Positions 46,301 to 59,190 of a stretch of DNA of 64,000 nt are shown here, in pieces; within the stretch, counting starts at the first letter, position 1; the number at the start of each line of letters is the position of its first letter. Both the position numbers and the translations under genes were made by a program. This DNA comes from Sequoia sempervirens (lineage: Eukaryota; Streptophyta; Pinopsida; Cupressales; Cupressaceae), in assembly GCA_007258455.2 (NCBI GenBank), contig VDFB02252616.1:123797760-123861759 (forward strand). Reading direction: 5' to 3'. The notes below the pieces were generated by a model. The model was not told where the DNA came from. It saw only the letters and a program-made list of their open reading frames with translations, and made no database searches.

Positions 46301-49003
46301 AAGGGCAGCATTTCCAACTTTCCTTTGAATATTCCCCTAGGTGTGTCAACCTAAGCTACTTGAGCTTTATTCTTATCGCCATATTTATCCTTAGTTCGCA
46401 TAGAGGGAAAATCCTTTGGGTTTTTCCTATTGTTCTAATCCAATTCCTTTGCAAGTTGCCTATGCATAGGCCAATTTTGAGGTGGGTCAACTTTCTTGCC
46501 ATGAATTTGTTGAATAACGGGTTCACTTGGAGGGTCTTCGAAAGAGTCTCTCTTGGTTGGCATTTCCTGCGTGGACTTAGAGGAAGGAGTCCCATTAATT
46601 ACTCTAAAGAAGGCATGCCTGGCTACAAGAACCTTGAGTAACTCAAAGGTGGACAAACTGATTTTGATCTTTTTGAACTCCTCAGCAACGTTTTTTCCCA
46701 TTTTTTCAATTTCAATTTTGAAGGCTCTGCCTATGGTAGAGCTAGCGGGCTGGGCTTGTGTCTAGCTTGACTGATTCTGGGGCTAACCTTGGGGCTAGTT
46801 TTGTGGCTAGTTTTGGGGCTGATTTAATAGCCTATTCTTGTTGAGGTATTGAGTAGGCACATGAGGAAGACCAGGATTATTGCTGGCATTGGGGTCAGGC
46901 GAGGTATTGAAATTATTTGGTGGGGTTGAAGTAGTAAAAGGTCCACCAGCTTCCCTATTCCTAAGGTATTAGGGAGTTGCTCTCTGTTGGAACATGTGAA
47001 CCTCGTCTACATATGGTTCTTCCTCATCTAATGTACCATTTTCTATTAGATAAAAAAGCTGAGACAAAGTTTCTTTGCTACTTTCCTCTTGGATTTCTTC
47101 CTCCTTTGGTGGAGCATCCTTGCATTCTGGGACATTATTCTCACTTCATGGGAATGCTGGTAGATTGACCACGAGATAGGAGGATTCATAGGACTCGAAT
47201 GGGACTATGTCACGACATCTGACATTGTCCACAACATTTTGAACTTTGACTTGAAATATTTTTGCGGCTGTTAGGAACGCAGGGCAGTCCAACTCAGAGT
47301 GCCCTTTTTTTTGTGAATTTGGCACCATCCAAATAAAGATGCTTCAACAAGATACACACTACTAGTTGTCTTTTCAACATTTGCAAGTTGGTCAAGTAGA
47401 GTAGGAACACCTTCGTTGTTTGGCCTAGTATTCCATGTCCTATTTTTTTCTTTGGCCTAGTCTCCTTTCAAAATTATGGTTAGAGTTTTGTCCTCTTTCA
47501 TAGTTTTGTCTAGAAAAGGTACTCGCATCATGGCTATCCATATTTTCTCTATTGAGCTTGGCTTGAATGCTTCATTGGGAAGCTTGTAGCTGATTATTCT
47601 AATTTCGCAGGTGTGTCATCTCTATGGAAATTTTCTTAATCATTTTGGTCAAATCCTCAAGTTGGTCTTTCTCGGTGTTACTTGGCTGCGACACTTGATT
47701 TTGAAGAAAAACAGGCAAGGCAGCCAGCTGATTTTGATGTGCTAGAGGAAATTTTGGTCCCTGCAGGTATAATGGTGCTTGATGTTTTTGAGAGTATGCC
47801 TACTATTTTTGGGGAGCCTGGTAATAGATATTTGTTGTTGAGGCTACAAGTACAGAGGCACAGGAAGTGCCTAGTTCATTGGCTATCCTAGATGTGGGAC
47901 TATGGGTAGTTGAGGCACCTAGTTCATAAGAGGTGTCTGATGAGCGAACACTTGGTTGAGCCCTTGAACCTACATCAGATGCTCCACTAGACCCAAGGAG
48001 GGCAGCATACCAAAAAAAATTTGCCCCAAGTCTATTTTGGCAATAACTACCTCAGCATAAGCGTCTATTAACTGAGTTGGAGCTAGTCGCATTCTTTTCA
48101 CTAGCGTAGTTGTGAGATTATCTAATGTTGCATAGTAAATTGGTAGGGCAGTAGCATCATTGAGCACATATAGGGCTTGCAACCTCATATAGGCTCGGTG
48201 AAATCGATCATTGAAGGAGTTGATCGATTCATGACTTCCCTACGAATTGATGTGAATTGTCAATATATCTCTGAAGGGCTGATCAGGATCTTGTACTTCT
48301 ATAGGAAGGCGTTCATCATCAAATCCCAAGATGTAATGGATCCCGCTGACAAGTTAATATTCTTCCCCTAATGAGTAAGGGAAGAGCCTACATGCCACAT
48401 CCTCCTGGTTGATTTGCATGTCTTTCAACATTGTTTAGAATATTTTTATATGCTCCTTAGCTATCCTATGTGGGTCTCGAGGATTGAAATTTGAACAAAA
48501 TCTCTCTAGATTCGCAGGCATGTCATAGTAGGAATTGAAGTACAATGGAGAAGGATTATTCCTGAGCCAAGCCATGAGGGGAGGCAGAGGTGGTATTTTT
48601 TGTTGAACAATGATTTGGGGCTATACAGGGGCAACAATAGTTGGGAATGCACCTTGGACTTGGAGGGCAGGTGAGGGGGCAACACCCCTACTATGGGAAG
48701 CAAGCGATGGAAAAGCTATGAGGTAGGACTGAGCAGAATGGATGAAGGTGAAGGAAGTCTACTTATTCTGAGGTGAATGGAAGGAGAAAGGAGGCAAAGG
48801 AAAAGGTGAAGTGGGTGGAATGGAAGAGGGAGAAGAGGTTGTGTCCCCTCCTTTAGTTCTTCTAGCCCTTGTGGGAGGCTGCAATTCCTGAAATTCCCTT
48901 TTGTTTGCAGTAGAACTTAAAAATCTTCGGGACCTCTCAAGGGAGAGTGAATCACCTTGATCCAGCTTAGCTCAAATGACCCTCCTTCTAGTGCTAGTTC
49001 TGT
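46300..49003 (-). pseudogene. gag: gag of Tat-like element, N terminus cut
   Basis: The reading starts at the LTR Y edge with NRTSTRRRVI, then AKLDQGDSLSLERSRRFLSS and a Pro/Ser-rich stretch. The capsid region follows (MAWLRNNPSPLYFNSYYDMP, then EDVACRLFPYSL, 48.2-48.6 kb). A nucleocapsid knuckle near 47270-47320 ends KKGHSELDCPAF, with its second Cys position changed and a one-base shift. The initiator Met is not visible because LTR Y abuts the coding sequence. Confidence 0.8.
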
Positions 49004-50009
49004 TGATGGGTATTTTATGCACTTCTCAACATAGGTAATACATAGGTGCACTACCTCTCTTGAAAGGAAATCTCCAACAAGTTGCTAAAAATCACCCCAA
49101 GGTCTCTCGGGTGTCAGGTAATGACATGCATGAAATTTCTTAGTTTGGTTCAATGCGATTTTGCTAGTAATCACAAGGAAAACATACAAAGTTAAGCTGG
49201 AGGGAAGGTGAATCTTAAAATGGAGTTCTTGAGATGGGAAAGTTGGTGTGTAATTGTTGCAGGTTCAAACAATAGTCTTGAACTCCAATTTCAACTTAAT
49301 ATTTGGCTTTACAATGTGCAATGAACCTTAACATAGGTTACTTATTAAAAAAAAAAAAAAAGCAAAATGGGTAACAAAGGGAGGAAGTTCCTGGATCTCA
49401 AATTACCAATAAACAGTGATCATGGAGGATTCTACTATGAACACCCTTCCTAAAAAAAAAATCACTTAACTAGATTATATCATAGTCTAATGAAATTTTT
49501 CCTAGCTCCTAAGGACTACAATTATTCAATCATTCATTCACCATAAGCATGAAAAAATAATGGAAATTTAGAGCATCTTTCAATTTAAATCCAAACTAAC
49601 TTTACACAACTGTCTACCATCAATAAATAACAAAAAGTATGGACCAAAAAGGTTGCCAACACATAAAAGAATGCTTCAAAACCAATGAACAACATCAAAT
49701 ACTCTACCAAATCAAATTAAAACATGAAGAATATCCAAGTAAATCTATCTAAATCAACTAAATATGGGAGAAGAACCATGCAACATGCAATAGAAACTCA
49801 AGAGTCTACCAAAATCCAATGAACTTCTATTAAAATTTATGTATCATGTCATTACAACAACTCAACTCTCTTGAAAATGAGAGGAGACCCCCTATTTATA
49901 GTGTTCAAAAATAAAAATGAATGGTGATGATTGATTTGCATTGTGTGGCCAAGATTCACTACAAACTAGGGTTTCACCTACCCCAAAATATATTACAATT
50001 TAAAATACA
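49004..50009 (-). mobile_element. LTR Y, copy B (1006 bp)
   Basis: Close copy of 23382-24384 with the same ends (minus strand TGTATTTTAAATTG to ATACCCATCA). It directly abuts the gag of the Tat-like element, with no primer site between, so the element probably inserted into the gag N-terminal coding region. Confidence 0.7.
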
Positions 50010-53000
50010 TCCTTGTCCTTTTCCCTATTTTTTCCTCATATGACAGCATTGTAGCAAATTTGTCTTTTGTTGATTTCCCTTTTCTATAGCTATTTTCTGA
50101 GGAACTCATCTTCACTAACCAGATTTCCTTCACTCTTCTTGATTGTGGCATATTCTATAAATTTCAAGATTAACGCTTGGAGCTTGCTCCATTCCAATAT
50201 ACCTGATTGCATCACCTATAAATTCATCTTTCTTGATTTTCTAGTGAGGGAATCCCAATCCTTGTCAAACTTTGGTGTATTCTTCATTACTTGCTCGGAC
50301 TGAGAAAAGACTTGTGCAACAAAGCCCAGAAAATTAGGTGTTAGTGCATCTATGGTTCCACTTTCTAGCTTCTTTGGGAAGTATGGCTCTAGTTTTTTTG
50401 CATCCTTCTCACTTGTGCGCATATCAAGATCTATCAGCAACTTCAAATATTTTGTACAATATGCTCTGACTTCCTCAGCCCAATCAATATTCATTTCCAC
50501 TTCATGGAATACCTATTCCAACACCTCCTTTTGATGATCCTAGCTTAGCTTCCATGTTTCGACGAGCCAATGGTCATCTTTCACCAAGTTAAGCTCCTTT
50601 TCCCAGAATTTATCTGGTATCTTGAGGATGGCCTCAAGTTTGGGGTACATGATTCTATATAAATTGGGGAAGTCGATGCAAAACTTCCTTGTACCTTCAA
50701 GTATCCTTAGCACCTCCAAGAACTTATTGGCAGTCCTAACTACACGTCTCAAGCCTATAGCGTTGTTGTAGAAGACTTTCCCGAACCAATCTTGTATGGA
50801 CTTTGTCCAATTCTTTCTCTTCTCAAGCTTGCAAATTTCCTCCTTGGATAATAATTGTGGTGGTGTTGAGGAAATGGTGGGAAGATCTTCCATCAACAAC
50901 CATTGTTGGATATATGTGGTCAAATCAGCCATATGCGCCTTCAATTCTTCCTTGGAGATCTTATCCTTGTGCATCTAATGTACCACCATGGCAATGGACT
51001 CTTGGGGATGAACTATTTTCTGCTCTCTAGTAAATGTCCCCAAGTCAACGGTGGAGATGTTATAACTTATTCCTTCTTCCTCCACCACCAGTGTGGCTAT
51101 TTGCATGGTTCTATATCCAGAGGCATCCATGGTCAACTTGGATTTGAGTTTAGGCTTATTTTCTTTCTTTGTGCTTATTAGAGCTTGGGCCAAAATGGCC
51201 TCTAGCCTTGCTCTTGGATCCTTTACGGTAGGAAATTTCTTCTCCAGTTGTTTCTCAAGCCACTCAAGCATCTGAGACTCTCCCCTTGGTGATTCATGAT
51301 CATGCTCTTCTTCATGGGTGTGCCCAACTTCCATTACTTTGCTTCCTAGAGTCTCTTGTTTGGTCCTTTCTCCTTCTTCATCTGAATCATGAATGAATAT
51401 AGTTTTATTTTGTGGAGACTCAATGGTTGTATGCTCTTTGGGACTGTCCTCCCCTTCAGAAGTTTTCTCTTCTCCTTCTTCTTCATGCCAATTTTCTTCG
51501 GGATGCTCCATTTCTGGGCTTTCATGGCTTTCAGCCTCTTCTTGGGGTTTATCTTCTTCTTTCTTTCACTCTTCCTCACATTGGGGTGGCCCATCTTCTT
51601 GTTCTTTCTTTTCTTGCTCTTCTTGATTTTTTCGAGAGAGGCATTTATTCATCATGTTTTGGGCTTAGATCATGCTTCCCAGTCAGAGGTTCAGTGTCCT
51701 CCTCCATCTTATCACTTGATTCCTTTTATTCCTCAAAAGGTGGATTTTCTTCTTCCTCTCCAACATTCTTAAACTATTGAGCTAATTCTTCCTCAAGATC
51801 TACATCAAAGGTTTCCACAATATATTTGATACTAGCATCTTCTTCATCACTCTCGGAGGATTTTGTTTCGTGCACCACTTCATCAATTGGCAGGCGCTAG
51901 AATTCAGAATGCTCATGATAATCGTATGCTTCTTCCTCGATCCCCTTTGTGGCTTCTTTCTCTTATCTCTCCAAATCCTTAGATATTTCCATTGTGGCTT
52001 TCATCTCTAGTGGTTTAGCTAGAGGAGTTGAGGCAGGAATATTCGCAAGAATCTGTGCCAAGGCAGCCTGAATAGTTGGGTTCATTATCACTCTGGACAG
52101 GTCTGTGGGAACATTTTACATATGTCAGGAGAAGGCCTCTGGAAGTGAGACCATATTTATTCGTATTTTTTTCATTGCTAGAGGAAGAGAAGTGGTTTGT
52201 GACATGGAGGTGGAGGAAAGTAGAGAGGTGGTATCAGAAGATGAGTTAATGGTCACAACCTACACAATGGGTGGAGAAGAGGCAAGGTGGAACGAGATAT
52301 CCACTGTAACCAGAGAAGTAGCAACCATTTCTTGAGAAGCAGATGGAGGGGTAGTAATAGTGGAGGCAGCAGGTGGAAATTTTGGTTTCTCACCCTCTAG
52401 TTCCCCTCCCTCGTGAAGTGGATCTTCTTGAATGGTAGGCATCTCTGTGAAACTGCCTAATATGTTATGTTTCTTAGAAGGTTCTCCCTCTAAAGCTTTT
52501 CTAGCACATACCTTTGGATTGGGTTGTTGTTTCGCAACTTCTTTCCTCTTTCTTAACTTGGTGGCCAGAGGAGATGTTGAAGTCTCTTCTAATAGGGCAA
52601 CAACTGTCCCACTATCTGTTTCAATTGTTGGCTCGTTCTCGAGCTCCTCATAGGTCAAAGTGACCCCTCACTGCTTCAATTGGGAAATTTTCCCATCAAC
52701 CCATTTTTTTTCCTAGCCTTGACAGGCTTGCTCAAAATATCAAGTTCATCAACCTCTTGCTCATCCCAGTCAATTAGTGGTAGTTGCAAGTTGGCAACTG
52801 CGTTGTACTAAGGATCCATTATTTTATTCTCATCTTTTGCTACCTGATCCATTACGGGGAATAGATTGACCTTCTTCACAAAGTATGCAGTCATCCACAT
52901 ATAGTGCCTCATTCACACTTCTTTATCATCCTTACAATTATCCCAAAAATCCTCAATGCTATGTAAATGGGCATATTCAGGTCCGACTGCCTTCTTGATT

Positions 53001-54002
53001 TTACCATAGGGGTCCATCCATGGTCGGGCAGTGTGGAGCTGCAAATGGTATTCCACCAGCTCTTTCTCTGAATTTTCAACACATTTACATGTGTGAAGCT
53101 CATATATCCCTTGGCCAAAAGAGAGGGGATAAGGTATCCCCGCCTTATGGCTATTGCTCGAAAGGGAGTGTGCATGACATAGCTTCTAAGAGAGTTCTAA
53201 CAGTATTATCTAGTCATTGGGATACTAGGGCAACTTGTATGGTTTTTCTAAAAATCCTTCAGCACAAATGTAGGTGAACTTCAGATACTGAATGAATAAG
53301 AAGGAAAAATATTTAAGGAAGGCATTGGCACTGTGGGAGACTCTTCTCTTGAAGTCACCCCCGAGCAACCTCTAAATATGACCTATGAAAGTGTCATTGA
53401 CTCTACAGTAATCCCTCTTGAAGTTTATGAATTGTAGTTGAGGGTACTTATTGTAGACTTTCAGCTCCTACCTGGTTCTTCATTTGGAGCTCTAAATAGG
53501 CCTATATATTACATCCGTTCGGCCAATGAATAGACCAAGTAGGATGTCATGTAAAATCTGGAGGTCCTTTTTACAGCCATAAATTGCTCATGGAAGCAAT
53601 CACCGATTATCCCTACCCAATAGAACTTGGCCTCTCCATAGAAAATCTTTTCCACAAAGTACAACATCCACTCTTGGAAGTAGGAAGTAGTAGGAAGGCC
53701 CATTACTCTGCTTAATAGGGTCACCAAATCATGGTAATCCTCATAAAAGTCACTGTGAAAGAGCTCCTGGGGAACCTTTGCAACACTACCCCTCTTGTCC
53801 TTCAACCACTACTAATTAATAAGTCTCTTACACTTGAGGGGGTCATGATCCCACATTGCCTTGCCATCATCCTTGGATGGTATTTCTATCTCCTCGAAGG
53901 TAGGGATATGAAAATTCCTTGTTATTGCCTTGGCCGACATGTCGGCTAAAATATCTTTGTCTCTGTCCACAATGGTCCTAGTCTCCTCTTAGTATGCCTC
54001 CT
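50010..54002 (-). pseudogene. Large unrecognised minus-strand ORF region, copy B
   Basis: Homologous to 24402-29165 but without the TIR element. The C-terminal helical domain is better preserved here. One frame at 50540-50974 has LTTYIQQWLLMEDLPT, GKVFYNNAIGLRRVVRTANK and KDDHWLVETWKLS; another at 50216-50500 has MEMNIDWAEEVRAY, LEPYFPKKLESGTIDALTPN and TPKFDKDWDSLTRKSRK. The acidic region is open at 50975-51511. The N-terminal end is missing because homology jumps at 54002 to LTR X. I do not recognise the protein. Confidence 0.6.
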
Positions 54003-55087
54003 AGGTTTCCATCAGTGAAAGGAAAAAGTCCTCCCATGAAGACGAACCTGAAAGAGGGGTTTTCTGTTTTGAGTTTCGTTCAATTTCCTAATGGTGTAAA
54101 TTCTAATGGGAGCTTGCAGGCTCGAAGGAGGCAAAAGATTTGGTTCATAAACAACGGCCAAGAACCCAAGTTCTGCATTTGATTTGTGAATCAAGTTTGA
54201 GGTTTTAAAGAATTTAAGCACATGGGTTTTGTGTGCCATTGTTGATTCTAGTAAATTATCAAATTTTCTTCCTTAGACTCATGAATTTCACACAGAAATT
54301 GAAAAAAACTTAAAACGAGGCACAGGCGGAAAACCTACCTCACAGATCCGATGGATGTGAATGACCAATGCGATGACAAAGACCTAGAGATGAAAATTGA
54401 GTGACATGGGAGTGATGGTAGAAATAGGAGACAACTTTGACATGTTCTAAACACACTAGCGAATGAAAATGATAGTTCAAATTTGACTATTTATAGAAAA
54501 TGTGGCCTTAAATGCTAGCAATAAATGCTCATATGATGGACGTCGGGTTGGTGAGCTACAATTTCAAAAAAGGTCACAAAAGCACTGGGATCCAATAGTT
54601 GAGTGGCTATCGGCAGATGGACATTGGGTTGATCAGCAATAAGCGAACGACATCAGGATCCCTCGGACCCGATAGTTGGAAAACTGCTGAGGGAAGGCCA
54701 TTTGGTCATTTATTGATAAAGTGAAGGCACCAGAGACATCGAGTTATGGTGGGTGAAATGCCGATAGAGAAGGGCCATTAGGAATATAAATGAGGCAACG
54801 TAAACCCAAGAGGGGTGATCCAGTAGGGTGGACACGATGGGCCTCACAGACACCAGTTGCAAAACATTAAGGAAAACGGCCAGTGGGATTCTGCAAGGAC
54901 TCAAAACTTTGAAAATTTGAGGGGGTGGAACATGGTCAACTCAAGATGAACTATTTGGAACTCACTGACTATTTTGAACACCAAAACAAAGGGCACACAA
55001 AATGAGGCGGAAACAAAACAACCTAGCAAGGTGAAGGAAAGAGAGGGTCCTCATTTCGAACAGGGCATGTGTGTTGGAGGCACAACA
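54003..55087 (+). mobile_element. LTR X, copy B, 5' truncated
   Basis: It matches LTR X copy A from about 30728 to 31809 and ends GGCACAACA. The left boundary is a deletion junction: about 1.56 kb present in block A (29165-30728) is missing here, including the start of LTR X and the minus-ORF start. The right flank is the same as in block A. Confidence 0.8.
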
Positions 55088-57600
55088 CCACTCTACATAA
55101 AAGGAAAAAAATTTAAGGATTGTATGAATGGCATCTAATCTACGAATGAAAATGGGACTCCAATCTATGTAAATTAAAGGGTTTAACTTATCTTAGTGGG
55201 ATCACTCTAGAGTTAAACTCTCTCGCCCCTTTTTGAATTCAAATTGGCTAGCTGAGGAGATGACGTGTCCAAGAATTGAGGGAAGGGTGGTGTTCTTTTT
55301 GCTTATGCTTATGTCAGTAGGATTAGATCTTTTGACCACGTGTTGGATTACTATTTGGAGGTCTTTTATGATTCATAATATTATGTAAAGGTATAAAAAG
55401 GACAAGTGACCACCGATCAAAATGCTCTTTATAAACCCATGTTTTTGGTCAAGTCAAGAAATAATCAAAAGGTAAGTTTTGTTGGGACTTACCCTCATGA
55501 TTTAATTCCCCTCAATATTAATCATTCTAATAAGATATGGAAAAGCAGGAAGGATATTGTAGATTCATCCTTTAATTTTTCAAAGCCTTTAATATTTATT
55601 TTTGGATTAGCAAGTACTTGTTTATTGGGCTTATGCATTCCTCTTAAGTCCCCTGTCGTCAAGTGTCTTTTCATTAATACCTAGAGCTTCATGGGGATGT
55701 TAATAATCATCATGATTACTAGGAATGAAATCAATCACATGAATTCTTCGTGCCAAAATGAGATATTGACTATCTAGACTATAATCTATTGGGCTTTGCA
55801 TGAATCAAAGATTCTAACTAAAGTTCATGAAAGAACTTTCTAGAATAGTGGCGATTTTGGCAGAAAAGATTTAGCAAAGGTTGGGGTCTCTATATTCCCC
55901 CCTAAAAAAATGTAAGTACATAATTACCCCATGAAAGGTTATCTCCTAGATCCCATTGTGGTAATTGTTGTTGTTGGAAAAAAGCTTAGTTCCTTTCTCT
56001 CACCCTACAAAATCATGGGGGGCCTACACAAATTCTCTGAGCCACTTTCTTGTGTCCCTCTTTTCCAGAATGTCAACCTTTGGAGACTTTTTGAAAATTC
56101 TAGAATGACTCCCTTCTTTATGGCCATGAGGGGCTATAATGTTGACATTACTATGAAATTCTACAACTCTTGGAGGGGAGATAGAGTTCAAATTGGTAGC
56201 ATTACCTTCATGATGACTCCCAAATTGATAGCTAAGGCTAGATGTTTAGAGTGTAGCAGCTTAAAGGTGGCCAAAATCAATAATAGAAACTACCAAAATT
56301 TCTTTGACAATTCTATGGAAGGGGAAGAGAAATTGTAGCGTTGTCAAAATGGCTACGATAGGGAAATGCTTCTAGCTCCTTATGGAACTATTAGTGCACA
56401 CATAATGAAATATTTTGAGTTGGAAGAAAGATACATAATTTTCCATGGCTACCACTTTTGTTTTTTTAGTCATATTCGAAGGAATGAGAATATTAATATT
56501 CTTTTTTAACTATTATCCTCCCTTAAACAATGTAAAGATAAAGGGGCTTCATCACCCATTCACCAAGGATTAATTCAAAGAACGTATAACTGCATTTATG
56601 CCTTAACGCATCTGCCTGGCCTACAAATGTAAAATTTAATTTATGTGGATTTAGCTAAAAACACCCAGGTTGGTTCTCAACCTAACCCTAGTTCCTCCCA
56701 TGATATGGTCACTTCCTTGGCTAAGACTCCCCATTTGAAAGCCCTTGCTAACCTCTCTCTATCTAAATAGTTCTCTATTAAGGGTTTTCTTACCAAAGGG
56801 AACCCATTCGTCCCCTTTTTGAAAGACAAAAAAATCCTAGTTAACCCTTTTGAAAGTTTACCAATGAGAAAATAAAAAAGGCAAGAAATCCCTAAATTTA
56901 AAACTTCAAATAAGGTTACTATAGAAATGGGAGATGAAGAAGAATAGGGAGAAAAAGATTATTCTAATAGCAATAAAGGAGGAAGGAGGTCCACTAGAGT
57001 GAACCAAACTACAAAAGGAAAAAATATTTTCTTTGATGAATCTAGTGATGAGCCTTAAGAGGATGAAGGGATTGTTGATATCAGTAAGAAGAAAATTTCT
57101 ATGGTTCTTGGCAAAGAGATCGATGAAGAATCCATAGGCGATGAAGAAGAGAACAAGGAGGAAGGAGATGAACAAGAAGTTGTTTAGGACTCGGAGGACT
57201 TTGAAGATGTTGAAGACAAACAAATATAAAAATTCATTGAAGAAGCAAACACGACCCAGCCATAGGATATTCAATAGACCTAGGGGGCCCAAAAAAGGTT
57301 TTGGAATAAGACTACAAGCCCAATGAGTATTATGTGACCAAGTTCAAAGAGCTACAGAAAATGGTCAACAAGATGGAAGAATCTTTGAAAGGGCTGACCT
57401 CAATAAATTTGGGTATTATGAGGAAAGTGGTATTTGGTAGGTTAACAGTATGGCCAAAGCAAGGAAGCGACAAGGAAAGATTCCTTTCCCATGGGAATGC
57501 AAGGAGCATCCAGAGGATAACTTAGCAAAAAAATTGCATGTGTGGGGTGACAAGCTTGATCAACTAAAAAAGGAATGGAACTTAATATGTACACCAAGAA
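55088..57600 (+). pseudogene. Unrecognised + strand ORF region, copy B, with longer 3' part
   Basis: 55406-56338 repeats the content of 31982-33046 (YPHDLIPLNINHSNKIWK, SPYKIMGGLHK, MRGYNVDITMKFYN, WRGDRVQIGSITFMMTP, MEGEEKL). It then continues further than block A: GYDREMLLAPYGTISAHIMKY, a Ser/Pro/Lys-rich section, an acidic stretch (EEENKEEGDEQEVV, about 57140-57185), a short helical segment and KLHVWGDKLDQLKKEWN (57534-57584). Stops occur throughout. The same protein in two blocks argues for a real ancestral coding sequence; family unknown. Confidence 0.5.
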
Positions 57601-57895
57601 ATTATTTTGGTATAGTTGTCTTTTTTTTTGGCTATCTTGGTCATTTCTTCTTTGAGTCTACATACCCTTCAGTGTCTTTAGCTCTCTCTATTTTTCTAGT
57701 TATGTTCATTCTTTTTTTCTTTTTATTTTGGTGATGGTTGTTTCCTGGCCTTGTTGGCCTTGTTTTTTTTTGTCCAATGTTTGTCCATCGGTTGGTTTTG
57801 TTGTTTTTTTGGTGCTACTCTACTAGTCATGAGGCCTATCTATCTCTTTGTATGGGTTCAAGGACACTTTCCCTTACTTTTTTAATCAAAAAGAT
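57600..57895 (+). other. T/G-rich stretch resembling a plant LINE 3' UTR
   Basis: Long T runs, TTGTTGGCCTTG and a final TTTTTTAATCAAAAAG recall the 3' UTR of plant L1 elements. Only the composition and the tail support this, and no RT precedes it directly. Confidence 0.35.
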
Positions 57896-58343
57896 GTGAA
57901 TATAAATGTGATTCTTTTTCTGGATAACCCTTGGATTTTGGATATCAATCTCAAGTAGATTGATTGACTGGACCATATAACCAAGAAATGTGCTCTCTCT
58001 TTTGGTCCCAAGGTGAGTGGTTATATAGAGGCTCATGGGTTAGGAAAATGTGGAAGCTCTTATTTTTACAATTTATTGTTAGTTAGGAGGTAAAGTCTAA
58101 ATTTTAATCTCTTCTCACTCCTATGCATACTTCTCATGGAAGACATGAGTATCAAGGGGTTTGGTTCACCCCTTCTATTTCTTTCTCTATTGTCTTAGGT
58201 CTTTCCTTGATTTAGGATGATTGATATACTCTCTTTTGAGCTAATTTGTGAAGGCCCTATTCGATCCAAAAGGTTAACATTTTATTTTGGCTATCTAATC
58301 AAAATAATATTCTAACCCTTAGTAACCTAATCAAAATGGGTTT
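57896..58343. other. Region without recognised genes
   Basis: No domain, repeat pair or RNA gene was recognised. It may belong to the LINE remnant that resumes at 58590. Confidence 0.4.
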
Positions 58344-58589
58344 TGTTAGGGTAAATAGGATTTACCTACTTAAGTTTACTTAGGCATAAATCCAAGTGGT
58401 TTTTTCTTGTATTGGGTAGTTTTCTCATCCTTTCATATTTTTCTTGACTTTATAAGGCAATATTGTACATTATGTAAATTATCTCATATCAATATTTCTT
58501 TCTCTTGTGAAATATCCTTTTGTTGCTTCTCTCGTCTATGAAGATCTATTTGCAAGTTGCGATCCTGGGCTCGGTGGTTGACACCCACA
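58344..58589 (+). mobile_element. Probable solo LTR (246 bp)
   Basis: It starts TGTTAGGGTAAATAGG and ends TTGACACCCACA, with a TATA-like CTTTATAAGG and a downstream pyrimidine-rich part, as in short plant copia LTRs. The flanks GGTTT and AATTT would be a 5-bp duplication with two G-to-A changes. No internal region follows on either side. Confidence 0.5.
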
Positions 58590-58593
58590 AATT

Positions 58594-59190
58594 TTACTTT
58601 CCTCAATTTCTCAGTTGGTGTGGGAAAAGTTACTTTCTCTTTTCAAGCTAAATTGGGTTATTCTAAGATTTTTGTAGGGAATAATTGACCTTTAGGTTTG
58701 TCCCTACTCTAACCAATCTATTAAGAAAAAGTGGGGAATTATCATCCATGTCCAACTTTGGGCATGTGGAAGGAAAGAAAAAATAGAATATTTTGGGAGG
58801 AAGCCTTTTTCTTTGAACAAGCAACGAACAAGATCATTGCAAACATGAAGGAAAATTTCATGTTTTCTATTAAAGATAAGATAGAATCCTAAAAGATGAA
58901 AAAATTAAATACTAAGTTGGAGGTGACCTCATGTTGGTAGCTTCTTTTTGACATATCCACTCCTCTAAAAGGCCTTAAAGATCAATACAAAATGTGAGAT
59001 GGTCTGCTCCTTCTTCATGCTAGTTAAAAATAAACTCTGATGGGACTTATAAATTGAAACCAAAATTAGTTGGGGGATTCTAAGAAACCATATCGGTAAG
59101 TTGATTATGGCCTTTCCAATTCACCTTGGTTCTTAGGGTAAGTGCAAGAAGTTATGTCCACATTCAAAGGAAGTGCCATTTTTTCAGCTT
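58594..59190 (+). pseudogene. Second LINE remnant: post-RT linker and RNase H start
   Basis: The + strand reads KKWGIIIHVQLWACGRKEK then NKIIANMKENF (58730-58860), the linker that follows zf-RVT in plant LINEs. Near 59000-59060 LKINSDGTYK is an RNase H opening (INSDG for FDG). Several frameshifts and stops are present. Upstream RT is absent. Confidence 0.65.

Noticed and set aside
56906..57292. 128-codon minus-strand ORF rich in Phe/Leu/Ile that looks like a membrane protein
   Set aside because: It is the complement of the Lys/Glu-rich + strand ORF region; such pairs give false hydrophobic ORFs.
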